A DNA stretch of 6,514 nt, taken from NCBI GenBank assembly GCA_945872015.1, contig CAMBYJ010000100.1, forward strand, positions 1 to 6,514. The letters run 5' to 3'. The position numbers and the translations under genes were made by a program. Under the pieces are notes generated by a model, which did no database searches, was not told where the DNA came from, and was given only the letters and a program-made list of their open reading frames with translations. The stretch comes from Chitinophaga pinensis (GTDB taxonomy: Bacteria; Bacteroidota; Bacteroidia; AKYH767-A; OLB10). Positions 1 through 5,650 of this stretch are shown here, piece by piece (within the stretch, counting starts at the first letter, position 1; the number at the start of each line of letters is the position of its first letter).

Positions 1-827
1 TCACGTTCCCTAATCTTCCTCCAGGGAAATACACCTTCGAAATTGAAGCATCTGTTAATAATCGTTTTATTAATCCTTCTACAGCAAATTATTCTTTTAA
101 AATAAATAAGCCGTTGACGAAGCAATGGTGGTTTATTACATTAGTTATATTATTATGTGCTGGTGGTTTAATTTGGTATATCCGCGACCGTGATATTCGT
201 TTCAGAAATATGGAAGCCATGAAAAAGGAAAAGATGGAATATCAATATGAAACACTTAAAAGCCAGATTAACCCTCATTTTCTCTTTAATAGTTTCAATA
301 CCTTAATAAGTATCATAGAAGATAGTCAGGATAAAGCAGTTGATTATGTAGAGACACTCTCTGATTATTTTCGAAGTATGTTGAACTATCGTGATAAGGA
401 CGTTATTCGTTTATCTGAAGAGTTAGATATAGTGAGTGCATATTTTTATTTACAACAAAAACGTTTTGGCGAACACCTCAAGCTAAATATTAATGTTGCT
501 TCAAGTATTAAAGAAGAATTTTCTGTTCCACCATTATCAATACAGTTATTAGTTGAAAATGCAATTAAGCATAATGCGGTATCGCATGAAACGCCGTTAC
601 AAATCGACATTACACTAAATGATAATAATCAGTTTCTAGTTGTTTCGAATAATTTAAATCCGAAAAAGACACACGACCCATCAACAGGTATCGGATTAAA
701 TAATATTTTTAGCCGTTATAAAATACTAACCGAACAGGATGTTACCGTTATCCGAACCGATAAACAATTTATAGTAGAATTACCACTAATTAAATCACAA
801 CATGAGAATTCTGATTATCGAAGATGA
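1..827 (+). CDS. Sensor histidine kinase, LytS/His_kinase type with Y_Y_Y domain (5' partial)
   Basis: C-terminal part of a membrane sensor kinase. The frame is open to the left edge (first whole codon at position 3), so the gene starts outside the window and a TTG at 114 is not the real start. The first 37 visible residues (LPPGKYTFEIEAS then a beta-rich end before KINKP) match the end of a Y_Y_Y domain, which in Bacteroidota normally follows a periplasmic Reg_prop beta-propeller. One membrane helix follows (about 129-180), then a charged, coiled-coil-like linker. The His_kinase domain has the phospho-acceptor histidine in NPHFLFN (codon 276-278). The ATPase domain has an intact N box (VENAIKHN, 552-575) and G box (GIGLNN, 687-704). 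It should autophosphorylate and pass phosphate to the regulator encoded immediately downstream, whose start overlaps its end by 26 bases. The signal sensed cannot be read from this fragment. Confidence 0.93.
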   Translation, partial: TFPNLPPGKYTFEIEASVNNRFINPSTANYSFKINKPLTKQWWFITLVILLCAGGLIWYIRDRDIRFRNMEAMKKEKMEYQYETLKSQINPHFLFNSFNTLISIIEDSQDKAVDYVETLSDYFRSMLNYRDKDVIRLSEELDIVSAYFYLQQKRFGEHLKLNINVASSIKEEFSVPPLSIQLLVENAIKHNAVSHETPLQIDITLNDNNQFLVVSNNLNPKKTHDPSTGIGLNNIFSRYKILTEQDVTVIRTDKQFIVELPLIKSQHENSDYRR

Positions 828-1569
828 AACGCCAGCGGCTGATCGCCTGAAAAAAATGATTTTGGATTTTGAACCAACAGCAGAAATCACAAGCAACTTA
901 GTAAGCATTGCTTCGTCTGTAAAATGGTTAAAAGAAAATCTTGCTCCCGACTTAATTTTTATGGACATCCATTTATCTGATGGAGATAGTTTCGAAATTT
1001 TTAACGAACAGGAAGTTACATCGCCTGTTGTATTTGTTACAGCATACGATCAGTATGCGTTAGATGCTTTTAAAGTCAATAGTATTGATTACTTATTGAA
1101 ACCCGTTAAGAAGGAAGATTTATCGAGAGCCCTTGAAAAGTTCAAACAGCGTGGTAGTTCCAATTTGCAGCAAATGATGGATTTGCTAAAGCAAATGAAT
1201 ATTACACCATCAAAAAAAGAAACACAAAAAAGAATTGTAATCCGCTATGGCGATACAATTAAGATGGTAGAAATAGCAGATGTTGCTTATTTCTATACAG
1301 AAGATAAAATCAACTTTTTATGTACGAAAGATAATGTACGTTATCCAATTGATCAGAATTTAGATGAACTGGAAAACATGGTAGATGGCGCGGTTTTTTT
1401 TAGAATTAACAGACAGTACATTATCAATATAAACGCAATTGATAAAATGCTTGCGTGGTCTAAATCACGAGTAAAAGTGATATTAAAACCAGCTTGCGAA
1501 AATGAAACAATTGTTAGTACAGAACGCTCGCCTAATTTTAAAGAATGGCTTACCGGTTTAAAAAATTAA
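802..1569 (+). CDS. LytTR-family DNA-binding response regulator
   Basis: Cytoplasmic transcription regulator of 255 residues, the usual length for the LytR/AlgR group. Residues 1-118 form a receiver domain: acidic pocket E7-D8, phospho-acceptor D55 (LIFMD), T80 (FVTAYD) and K100 before the conserved proline (LLKP). Residues about 144-252 are a LytTR DNA-binding domain (IVIRYGDTIKMV, VAYFYTEDKINFL, FFRINRQYIINI). The ATG at 802 puts the expected MRILIIEDE at the N-terminus. It lies inside the end of the kinase gene, with a 26-base overlap in a different frame, so the two are probably translationally coupled and form a cognate pair. The targets are unknown. The operon starting 99 bases downstream is the nearest candidate, but I found no clear paired LytTR-binding repeats in the gap. 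Confidence 0.95.
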   Translation: MRILIIEDETPAADRLKKMILDFEPTAEITSNLVSIASSVKWLKENLAPDLIFMDIHLSDGDSFEIFNEQEVTSPVVFVTAYDQYALDAFKVNSIDYLLKPVKKEDLSRALEKFKQRGSSNLQQMMDLLKQMNITPSKKETQKRIVIRYGDTIKMVEIADVAYFYTEDKINFLCTKDNVRYPIDQNLDELENMVDGAVFFRINRQYIININAIDKMLAWSKSRVKVILKPACENETIVSTERSPNFKEWLTGLKN

Positions 1570-1625
1570 AATCAATATAATCCCTTTCAACGCTTTAATT
1601 AACCCGCTCGGCAACATGCGTGAAT

Positions 1626-1653
1626 CAAATTCAAATTGTGACATTATCTTTAC
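1626..1653 (+). promoter_or_regulatory. Tentative promoter region with CAAATT tandem repeat
   Basis: The 99-base gap before the heme-lipoprotein operon is the only sizeable non-coding space upstream of it. It contains two adjacent CAAATT hexamers (1626-1637), the first lying within a small inverted repeat GAAT-CAA-ATTC (1622-1632). Then comes TATCTTTAC at 1645-1653, which resembles the Bacteroidota -7 element TAnnTTTG except for the last G. I found no convincing -33 TTTG at the right spacing, and the predicted leader would be only about ten bases. This is a weak call based on position and one partial motif. Read-through from the regulator gene is an alternative. Confidence 0.25.
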
Positions 1654-1668
1654 AAAAAATTAAGGTCT

Positions 1669-2418
1669 ATGAATATCAGGTTTCGCATTTTAAGTTTGAT
1701 GTTTTCACTTTTCGTAATGACTTTTTACGCATGTGAGCATGATTCATCAGTAACAATAAACGGGAACAATGGGGGCGGGAATGGGAATGGTAACGGTAAC
1801 AATTCTTTGCCCCCTTGTGACCCGGATACGGTTTACTTTGAGCAGGACATCCTGCCACTTTTAGTTTCTAACTGCACAATGTCTGGTTGCCATAATTCAG
1901 CATCTTCTGCTGATGGAATCGATTTAAGTTCATACGCAGCAGTTATGAGCTCAAATGTTATAAAGCCAGGTCAGGCATCGAATAGCGACTTGGTTGAGGC
2001 CATTACAGAAACAGATCCTAATAAGATAATGCCTCCTCCTCCAATGTCTGCATTGCCTTCTGCTCAAATTAATTTGATTAAAAAGTGGATAAATCAGGGT
2101 GCATTGAATTTGAAATGCGATAATGGTTGTGATACTACCAATGTTACTTATAATAGTACAATAAAGCCACTATTGCAAAATAGCTGCACTGGTTGTCATA
2201 ATGCTTCAAGTGCGGGAGGTGGTTATAATTTAACTAATTATGCCGATGATGCTTCGGGAAATATGGGTGTGCAATCTTCTGCTTTAAATGGTTCTTTATC
2301 GGGTTCTGTAAATCATACTGGTTCGTTTTCGAACATGCCTAAAGGTGGGTCTAAATTGCCACAATGCAAGTTAGATCAAATAAGAATATGGGTTGACGCC
2401 GGTGCGCCAAATAATTAA
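1669..2418 (+). CDS. Lipoprotein with two c-type heme motifs (Planctomycete-type cytochrome C-like)
   Basis: A 249-residue exported lipoprotein predicted to bind two hemes covalently. The signal peptide ends in FYAC, making C22 the likely lipidated cysteine. A Gly/Asn linker (31-46) leads into two related domains. Domain 1 (about 50-146) has the heme motif C69-TMSG-C74-H75, a CX4CH spacing rather than CX2CH, with M121 (IMPPPP) as probable distal ligand. Domain 2 (about 154-249) has canonical C173-TG-C176-H177, with M223 (NMPKGG) as distal ligand. Both begin with C-D-x-x-x-V-x-[FY] and end with an [IW]-[KR]-x-W-[IV]-[ND]-x-GA helix, a layout seen in Planctomycete-type cytochrome C (PSCyt1-like) domains of Bacteroidota. 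Extra cysteines C50, C150, C154 and C233 may form disulfides. It is the first gene of the operon, and the next gene, 12 bases on, encodes a third copy of the module. The role is probably electron transfer at the outer membrane (inferred). Confidence 0.85.
   Translation: MNIRFRILSLMFSLFVMTFYACEHDSSVTINGNNGGGNGNGNGNNSLPPCDPDTVYFEQDILPLLVSNCTMSGCHNSASSADGIDLSSYAAVMSSNVIKPGQASNSDLVEAITETDPNKIMPPPPMSALPSAQINLIKKWINQGALNLKCDNGCDTTNVTYNSTIKPLLQNSCTGCHNASSAGGGYNLTNYADDASGNMGVQSSALNGSLSGSVNHTGSFSNMPKGGSKLPQCKLDQIRIWVDAGAPNN
1759..1806 (+). repeat. Low-complexity Gly/Asn-coding repeat
   Basis: Sixteen codons inside the two-heme lipoprotein gene encode a Gly/Asn-rich stretch made of degenerate GGN-AAY units (GGG AAT GGG AAT GGT AAC GGT AAC). 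It lies just after the lipid anchor and before the first heme domain, so it is probably a flexible tether holding the heme domains away from the membrane. Unit number could vary between strains by slippage. Because the unit is six bases, changes would stay in frame and alter only the tether length. Confidence 0.7.
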
Positions 2419-2430
2419 TAACTTTGCCAC

Positions 2431-2790
2431 ATGAAAGTTTTTTTGTCCGTCTTGTGTGTATTCGTGATATCTTGTCTTACAACAGGTTGTTATTATGATA
2501 ACGAGGAATACCTTTATGGTTCTTGTGATACAACTACTGTAACTTTTTCAAAAGATATAAAGCCAATCCTTGATGCTAATTGTATTAATTGCCATAGCGG
2601 TGGGTCCATTAATTTAACTACCTATGATGGAGTGAAAGCTAAGGTAAGCGACAGTACGCTTTATAAATCTATTTCCTATTCGTACTCTGGCGCAAGTTCA
2701 TCTAAGAATATGCCCTCATCTGGTAAGTTAGATGATTGCTCAATTAATAAAGTAAAAGCGTGGATTGACGAAGGCGCAATAAATAATTAA
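2431..2790 (+). CDS. Lipoprotein with one c-type heme motif
   Basis: A small exported lipoprotein of 119 residues. The signal peptide ends in a good lipobox, LTTGC, with C20 lipidated. The mature protein is a single cytochrome-type module: C32-D-T-T-T-V-T-F, then the heme motif C51-IN-C54-H55, a short insert, M94 (KNMPSSGK) as probable distal heme ligand, C103, and the terminal helix KVKAWIDEGAINN. It closely resembles the second domain of the preceding protein (CDTTNVTYNSTIKPLL versus CDTTTVTFSKDIKPIL), so the two genes probably arose by module duplication. C32 and C103 occupy the same places as C154 and C233 there and may form a disulfide. Acidic residues follow the lipidated cysteine (CYYDNEE), which could favour display on the cell surface. 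It sits 12 bases after the upstream gene and 3 bases before the next, so co-transcription is very likely. The electron-transfer role is inferred. Confidence 0.82.
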   Translation: MKVFLSVLCVFVISCLTTGCYYDNEEYLYGSCDTTTVTFSKDIKPILDANCINCHSGGSINLTTYDGVKAKVSDSTLYKSISYSYSGASSSKNMPSSGKLDDCSINKVKAWIDEGAINN

Positions 2791-2793
2791 AAC

Positions 2794-3234
2794 ATGAAAA
2801 ATAAAAAAGTAATCATTGTTATTTTAGCTCTTGTTGCTTTAATTGGTGGGTATGCATATTATTATGTAACCAAAGATGAAGTTGGTCTTGCAGAAACAAC
2901 AGCAGATTTTACAATTTCTTGTGATGATATTTTTAAGGAATTTACAGCGAATAAAGATGCATCAATGACAAAATACAGTCGTAAAACAGTAGCATTAAGT
3001 GGTAAAGTGAGCTCAGTAGAAAAGGCAGGGGAGAATGTAACTGTTGTTTTTAATACGACCGCCGGAGATGGTATTATCAGATGTTTACTTGATACGCTTG
3101 ATGCACCTAAACTACAAGCTAAAAATGGAGATATGCTAAAACTAAAAGGTTCATATACTGGTTTTGAAGATGATTTAATGTTTGTTTCAGTACCTGAACT
3201 TAGTTTTAACCGATGTGTTATTATGCCTAATTAA
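2794..3234 (+). CDS. Membrane-anchored OB-fold protein (tRNA_anti-like family)
   Basis: A 146-residue protein with a short basic N-terminus (MKNKK) and one hydrophobic helix (about 5-25), which is either a signal anchor or an uncleaved signal peptide. There is no lipobox. The rest (about 41-146) looks like the tRNA_anti-like OB-fold family common in Bacteroidota: an N-terminal helix (DDIFKEFTANKDASMTKY), then KTVALSGKVSSVE, VTVVFNTT, IIRCLLD, GDMLKLKGSYTGF and a final strand. Despite the family name, proteins of this type are exported and are not expected to bind tRNA. Three cysteines (C43, C97, C141) are spread through the domain and no heme motif is present. It starts 3 bases after the one-heme lipoprotein, so it belongs to the same operon. 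It may be an accessory or assembly factor for the heme proteins, but nothing in the sequence proves that. The domain call is by pattern recognition only. Confidence 0.72.
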   Translation: MKNKKVIIVILALVALIGGYAYYYVTKDEVGLAETTADFTISCDDIFKEFTANKDASMTKYSRKTVALSGKVSSVEKAGENVTVVFNTTAGDGIIRCLLDTLDAPKLQAKNGDMLKLKGSYTGFEDDLMFVSVPELSFNRCVIMPN

Positions 3235-3261
3235 AAATTACATTCCCAAACCAATATTAAT

Positions 3262-4101
3262 ATGAAAAAAAACCTACTTATTTTAATTTCAGCGGGCTTA
3301 GTTATAGCCTTATGTTCAACAACATCATCAGTTAATAGTAGTTCATCAGGAGCTCCGTCAGGAAAGGCAAATGATCCGGCATCGGGTTCTGCTAATTGTA
3401 CAGGCTGTCATAGTGGAACTGCTACCAGTGCAACAACGCAAGCATCAATTACATCAACTATTCCGACAGCAGGATATACTGCAGGAACAACTTATACAAT
3501 TACAGCAACTGTAAACTTTACAGGTCGTTCTAAATTCGGATTCCAAGTTAGTCCACAAAATGCAGCAGGAACTTTATTAGGGACATTGATAAATACAAGC
3601 GCACAAACAAAATTAGTTGGTGGAGCTAAATATGTTACGCATACCACAGCCGGTAATTCTGGTACAAATACAAAATCATGGACATTTGACTGGACTGCTC
3701 CAGCAGCTGGTACTGGTGCGGTTACATTTTATGGATCATTTATGGCTTCAAATGGAGACGGTGGAACAAATGGTGACATTATTTATACAACATCGTACGC
3801 TGTTACTGAAGCTGTAGCAAGCGGAATTAGCGATGTGGAGGCTAATACAAATGCATTAACGGTTATTAATTTAAAGAACGCATTGCAAATTTCTTATAAT
3901 GCACAATCTGTAGCAACTGCTAACGTTGAACTTTATACTTTAAACGGAACGCTTGTTAGCACAACTTCATTCGAGCAACAAAATGCAGGTGCTGTAAATT
4001 TAAACGTTGATGTAAAAGAAGGTTTAAATACAGGAATTTATATTGTTAAAGTTCAACAAGGAACGCAAGTATTAACAAAGAAATTAGCTTTAGTATTTTA
4101 A
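3262..4101 (+). CDS. Choice-of-anchor V protein with CXXCH motif and T9SS type A sorting domain
   Basis: A secreted cell-surface protein of 279 residues. An N-terminal signal peptide (KK, then hydrophobic 5-17) is followed by a Ser-rich stretch and the segment SGAPSGKANDPASGSANC leading into C46-TG-C49-H50, the layout typical of choice-of-anchor V proteins. Residues about 60-182 form the beta-rich, Reeler-like body, including KFGFQVSPQN, YVTHTTAGNSG and the FMASNGDGGTNGD loop. Residues about 190-279 match a T9SS type A sorting domain (DVEANTNAL at its start, VELYTLNGTLV, LNTGIYIVKVQ, KKLALVF at the end). It should therefore cross the outer membrane by type IX secretion and be attached to the surface or released. 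C18 is not in a valid lipobox (preceded by L), so this is not a lipoprotein. The only histidines are H50 and H127, and the only non-initiator methionine is M161; either could be a distal heme ligand. Heme binding is inferred from the motif and neighbours. Confidence 0.85.
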   Translation: MKKNLLILISAGLVIALCSTTSSVNSSSSGAPSGKANDPASGSANCTGCHSGTATSATTQASITSTIPTAGYTAGTTYTITATVNFTGRSKFGFQVSPQNAAGTLLGTLINTSAQTKLVGGAKYVTHTTAGNSGTNTKSWTFDWTAPAAGTGAVTFYGSFMASNGDGGTNGDIIYTTSYAVTEAVASGISDVEANTNALTVINLKNALQISYNAQSVATANVELYTLNGTLVSTTSFEQQNAGAVNLNVDVKEGLNTGIYIVKVQQGTQVLTKKLALVF

Positions 4102-4120
4102 TTTTAAATAGTAATTACCC

Positions 4121-4672
4121 ATGAAAAAAATTCTTTTATCCTTAATGCTGTTGGCAGGATTCAATGTATCAGCACAGGATACACTTTCAACTAATAATGC
4201 GGCTATAAACTTTGATGCTACTTCTGCCGGATCTCCTGAGAAAATCGAGGCCATCAGTAAGCAAGTGAAAAGTAAATTAGTAGTTAAAACAGGCGATTTT
4301 GTTTTTGCTATTCAAATGCAGTCTTTTGAATTTGAAAAGTCATTAATGAAAGATCATTTTAATGAGAATTATGTTGAAAGTACAAAGTATCCAAGAGCAA
4401 CATTTAAAGGAGTTATTCAGGATGTTGCTAAAGTAAACTTTACAAAAGATGGAAAATATCCTGTTGTTGTAAAAGGTATAATGGATATGCATGGCGTGAA
4501 AAAAGAAGTTACTTCAAATGGTACGCTTACAATTGCTGGTGATAAAGTTACAGCTTCATCAAGTTTTAAATTGTTACTTTCAGACTTTAATATTGAAGTC
4601 CCTCCAGTAGTTGGAGATAAGGTAGCAAAGCAGGCAACTATTACAGTAAATGCTACTTATAACAAAAAGTAA
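4121..4672 (+). CDS. Secreted YceI-family lipid-binding-like protein
   Basis: A 183-residue protein with a cleavable signal peptide (MKKILLSLMLLAGFNVSA, cut before Q19). The mature part matches the YceI family, whose structurally known members are lipocalin-like beta-barrels that bind isoprenoid lipids such as polyprenyl chains. Family features visible: FAIQMQSFEFEKSLMKDHF, the ESTKYPRATFKG segment (86-97), VKGIMDMHGVKKEV (118-130), and the final SSFKLLLSDFNIEVP and VAKQATITVNATY strands. Its length is usual for the family. It lies 19 bases after the T9SS protein and 5 bases before the beta-barrel gene, so it is probably co-transcribed with both. A link to quinone or isoprenoid handling for the neighbouring redox proteins is possible but unproven. 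It acts in the periplasm by default. Confidence 0.9.
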   Translation: MKKILLSLMLLAGFNVSAQDTLSTNNAAINFDATSAGSPEKIEAISKQVKSKLVVKTGDFVFAIQMQSFEFEKSLMKDHFNENYVESTKYPRATFKGVIQDVAKVNFTKDGKYPVVVKGIMDMHGVKKEVTSNGTLTIAGDKVTASSSFKLLLSDFNIEVPPVVGDKVAKQATITVNATYNKK

Positions 4673-4677
4673 CTTGA

Positions 4678-5586
4678 ATGAACCGTTACCAACTAAATAA
4701 GTATCTATTTTTATTCGCTTTGGTGATTCTATCATCATCTTCGTTATTTGCACAAGATGATTTATTGGGATCATTAGAAGATGAAAAGCCTCCTCGCGAG
4801 TATGCACGGAATGCCTTTAAATCAACGCGTGTAATTACAGCGCAATCAATGGAGCAGTTATCAAAGGGTGTTCTTGATTTTCGAATTCTTCATCGCTTCG
4901 GACGTATAAACAGTGGGGCTTATGAGGCTTTTGGTTTTGATCAGGCTACCATCCGTCTTGCATTAGATTATGGTATTACCGATCGTTTAACCGTAGGAAT
5001 AGGTAGAAGTAGTAATAAGAAGGAGATTGATGGATTTATTAAATATCGTCCTATCTGGCAATCGAATGATGGATGGCCTTTCTCTGTGTTGTTAACTTCA
5101 GGATTTGTGAAGGATGGTTTAAAGTGGGCTGATCCTAATCGTGATAATTATTCTTCATCACGCTATTCTTATTATCATCAGGTATTAGTAGGAAGAAAGT
5201 TCTCAGATGCTTTCTCTTTACAGTTAATGCCAACTTTAGTGCATCGTAATCTTGTACTAACAGAAGAAGATAAGAATGATATTATCAGCATTGGAGTAGC
5301 TTCGCGATTAAAATTGAGTAATCGTTTGGCACTAACGGTGGAGTACTTCCGTCATATTACAGATTTGCCAACAGGATATTATGATCCATTATCAATCGGA
5401 TTCGATATTGAAACTGGTGGACACGTTTTTCAATTGCATTTCACGAATTCATTAGGTATGAATGAGCGTTCGTACATAGTAGGAACAGATGGTCAATGGT
5501 CGAAAGGCGATATACATTTCGGATTTAATATCTCTCGTGTATTCACTATTTCAAAACCAAAAGAGTTTCGTAAGAAAAAAGAGTGA
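4678..5586 (+). CDS. DUF5777-family outer-membrane beta-barrel protein
   Basis: A 302-residue protein with an N-terminal signal peptide (hydrophobic 10-22, cut near LFA-Q26). The mature part resembles the DUF5777 beta-barrel family of Bacteroidota: an acidic start (DDLLGSLEDEKPP), then NAFKSTRVITAQSMEQLSKG, DFRILHRFGRINSG, and a run of amphipathic strands such as IRLALDYGITDRLTVGIGR, GFIKYRPIW, YYHQVLVGRKFS, LALTVEYFRHI and FGFNISRVF. Strand-turn alternation with aromatic residues supports an outer-membrane barrel. It has no heme motif. It is the last gene of the operon, 5 bases after the YceI gene and directly followed by a strong terminator. I know of no established function for the family. 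In this context it could be the membrane-spanning partner of the heme lipoproteins, which is inference. The acidic and basic ends of the mature chain (KKKE at the C-terminus) are probably outside the barrel. Confidence 0.8.
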   Translation: MNRYQLNKYLFLFALVILSSSSLFAQDDLLGSLEDEKPPREYARNAFKSTRVITAQSMEQLSKGVLDFRILHRFGRINSGAYEAFGFDQATIRLALDYGITDRLTVGIGRSSNKKEIDGFIKYRPIWQSNDGWPFSVLLTSGFVKDGLKWADPNRDNYSSSRYSYYHQVLVGRKFSDAFSLQLMPTLVHRNLVLTEEDKNDIISIGVASRLKLSNRLALTVEYFRHITDLPTGYYDPLSIGFDIETGGHVFQLHFTNSLGMNERSYIVGTDGQWSKGDIHFGFNISRVFTISKPKEFRKKKE

Positions 5587-5602
5587 GCATTTTTATAGAA
5601 CT

Positions 5603-5638
5603 AAAAAGGGGCTATCTCATTGAGAAAGCCCCTTTTTT
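5603..5638. terminator. Bidirectional intrinsic terminator
   Basis: A hairpin with arms GGGGCT (5608-5613) and AGCCCC (5627-5632), one A-A mismatch (5614 and 5626), an inner TCTC/GAGA stem (5615-5618 with 5622-5625) and an ATT loop. It is flanked by AAAAA on the left and TTTTTT on the right, which extend the stem and give a U-tract in either direction. It lies 16 bases after the beta-barrel stop codon and 12 bases past the end of the convergent glycosyltransferase gene, so it can end both transcripts. Confidence 0.92.
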
Positions 5639-5650
5639 ATTTTAAGTTAA

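Noticed and set aside
114..116. TTG as start codon of the sensor kinase
   Set aside because: The frame continues without a stop to the left edge and encodes a Y_Y_Y-like domain upstream, so this is an internal leucine codon.
1570..1668. Terminator, small RNA or paired LytTR-binding repeats in the gap after the regulator gene
   Set aside because: I found no stable GC-rich hairpin followed by a T run, and no repeat pair with convincing LytTR-site sequence and spacing; only short AT-rich repeats are present.
1676..1858. A 60-codon open frame on the - strand within the two-heme lipoprotein gene
   Set aside because: It lies wholly antisense to a well supported gene, has no recognisable domain, and its sequence is explained by the opposite strand.
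3313..3315. C18 of the choice-of-anchor V protein as a lipidation site
   Set aside because: The residue before it is leucine (IALC), which does not fit a lipobox; a normal signal peptide fits a T9SS cargo better.
3617..3817. A 66-codon open frame on the + strand inside the choice-of-anchor V gene
   Set aside because: It is an out-of-frame shadow of a gene with clear signal peptide, CXXCH and T9SS tail, and shows no domain.
4580..4807. A 75-codon open frame on the - strand across the YceI/beta-barrel junction
   Set aside because: It is antisense to the ends of two convincing genes, with no recognisable motif.
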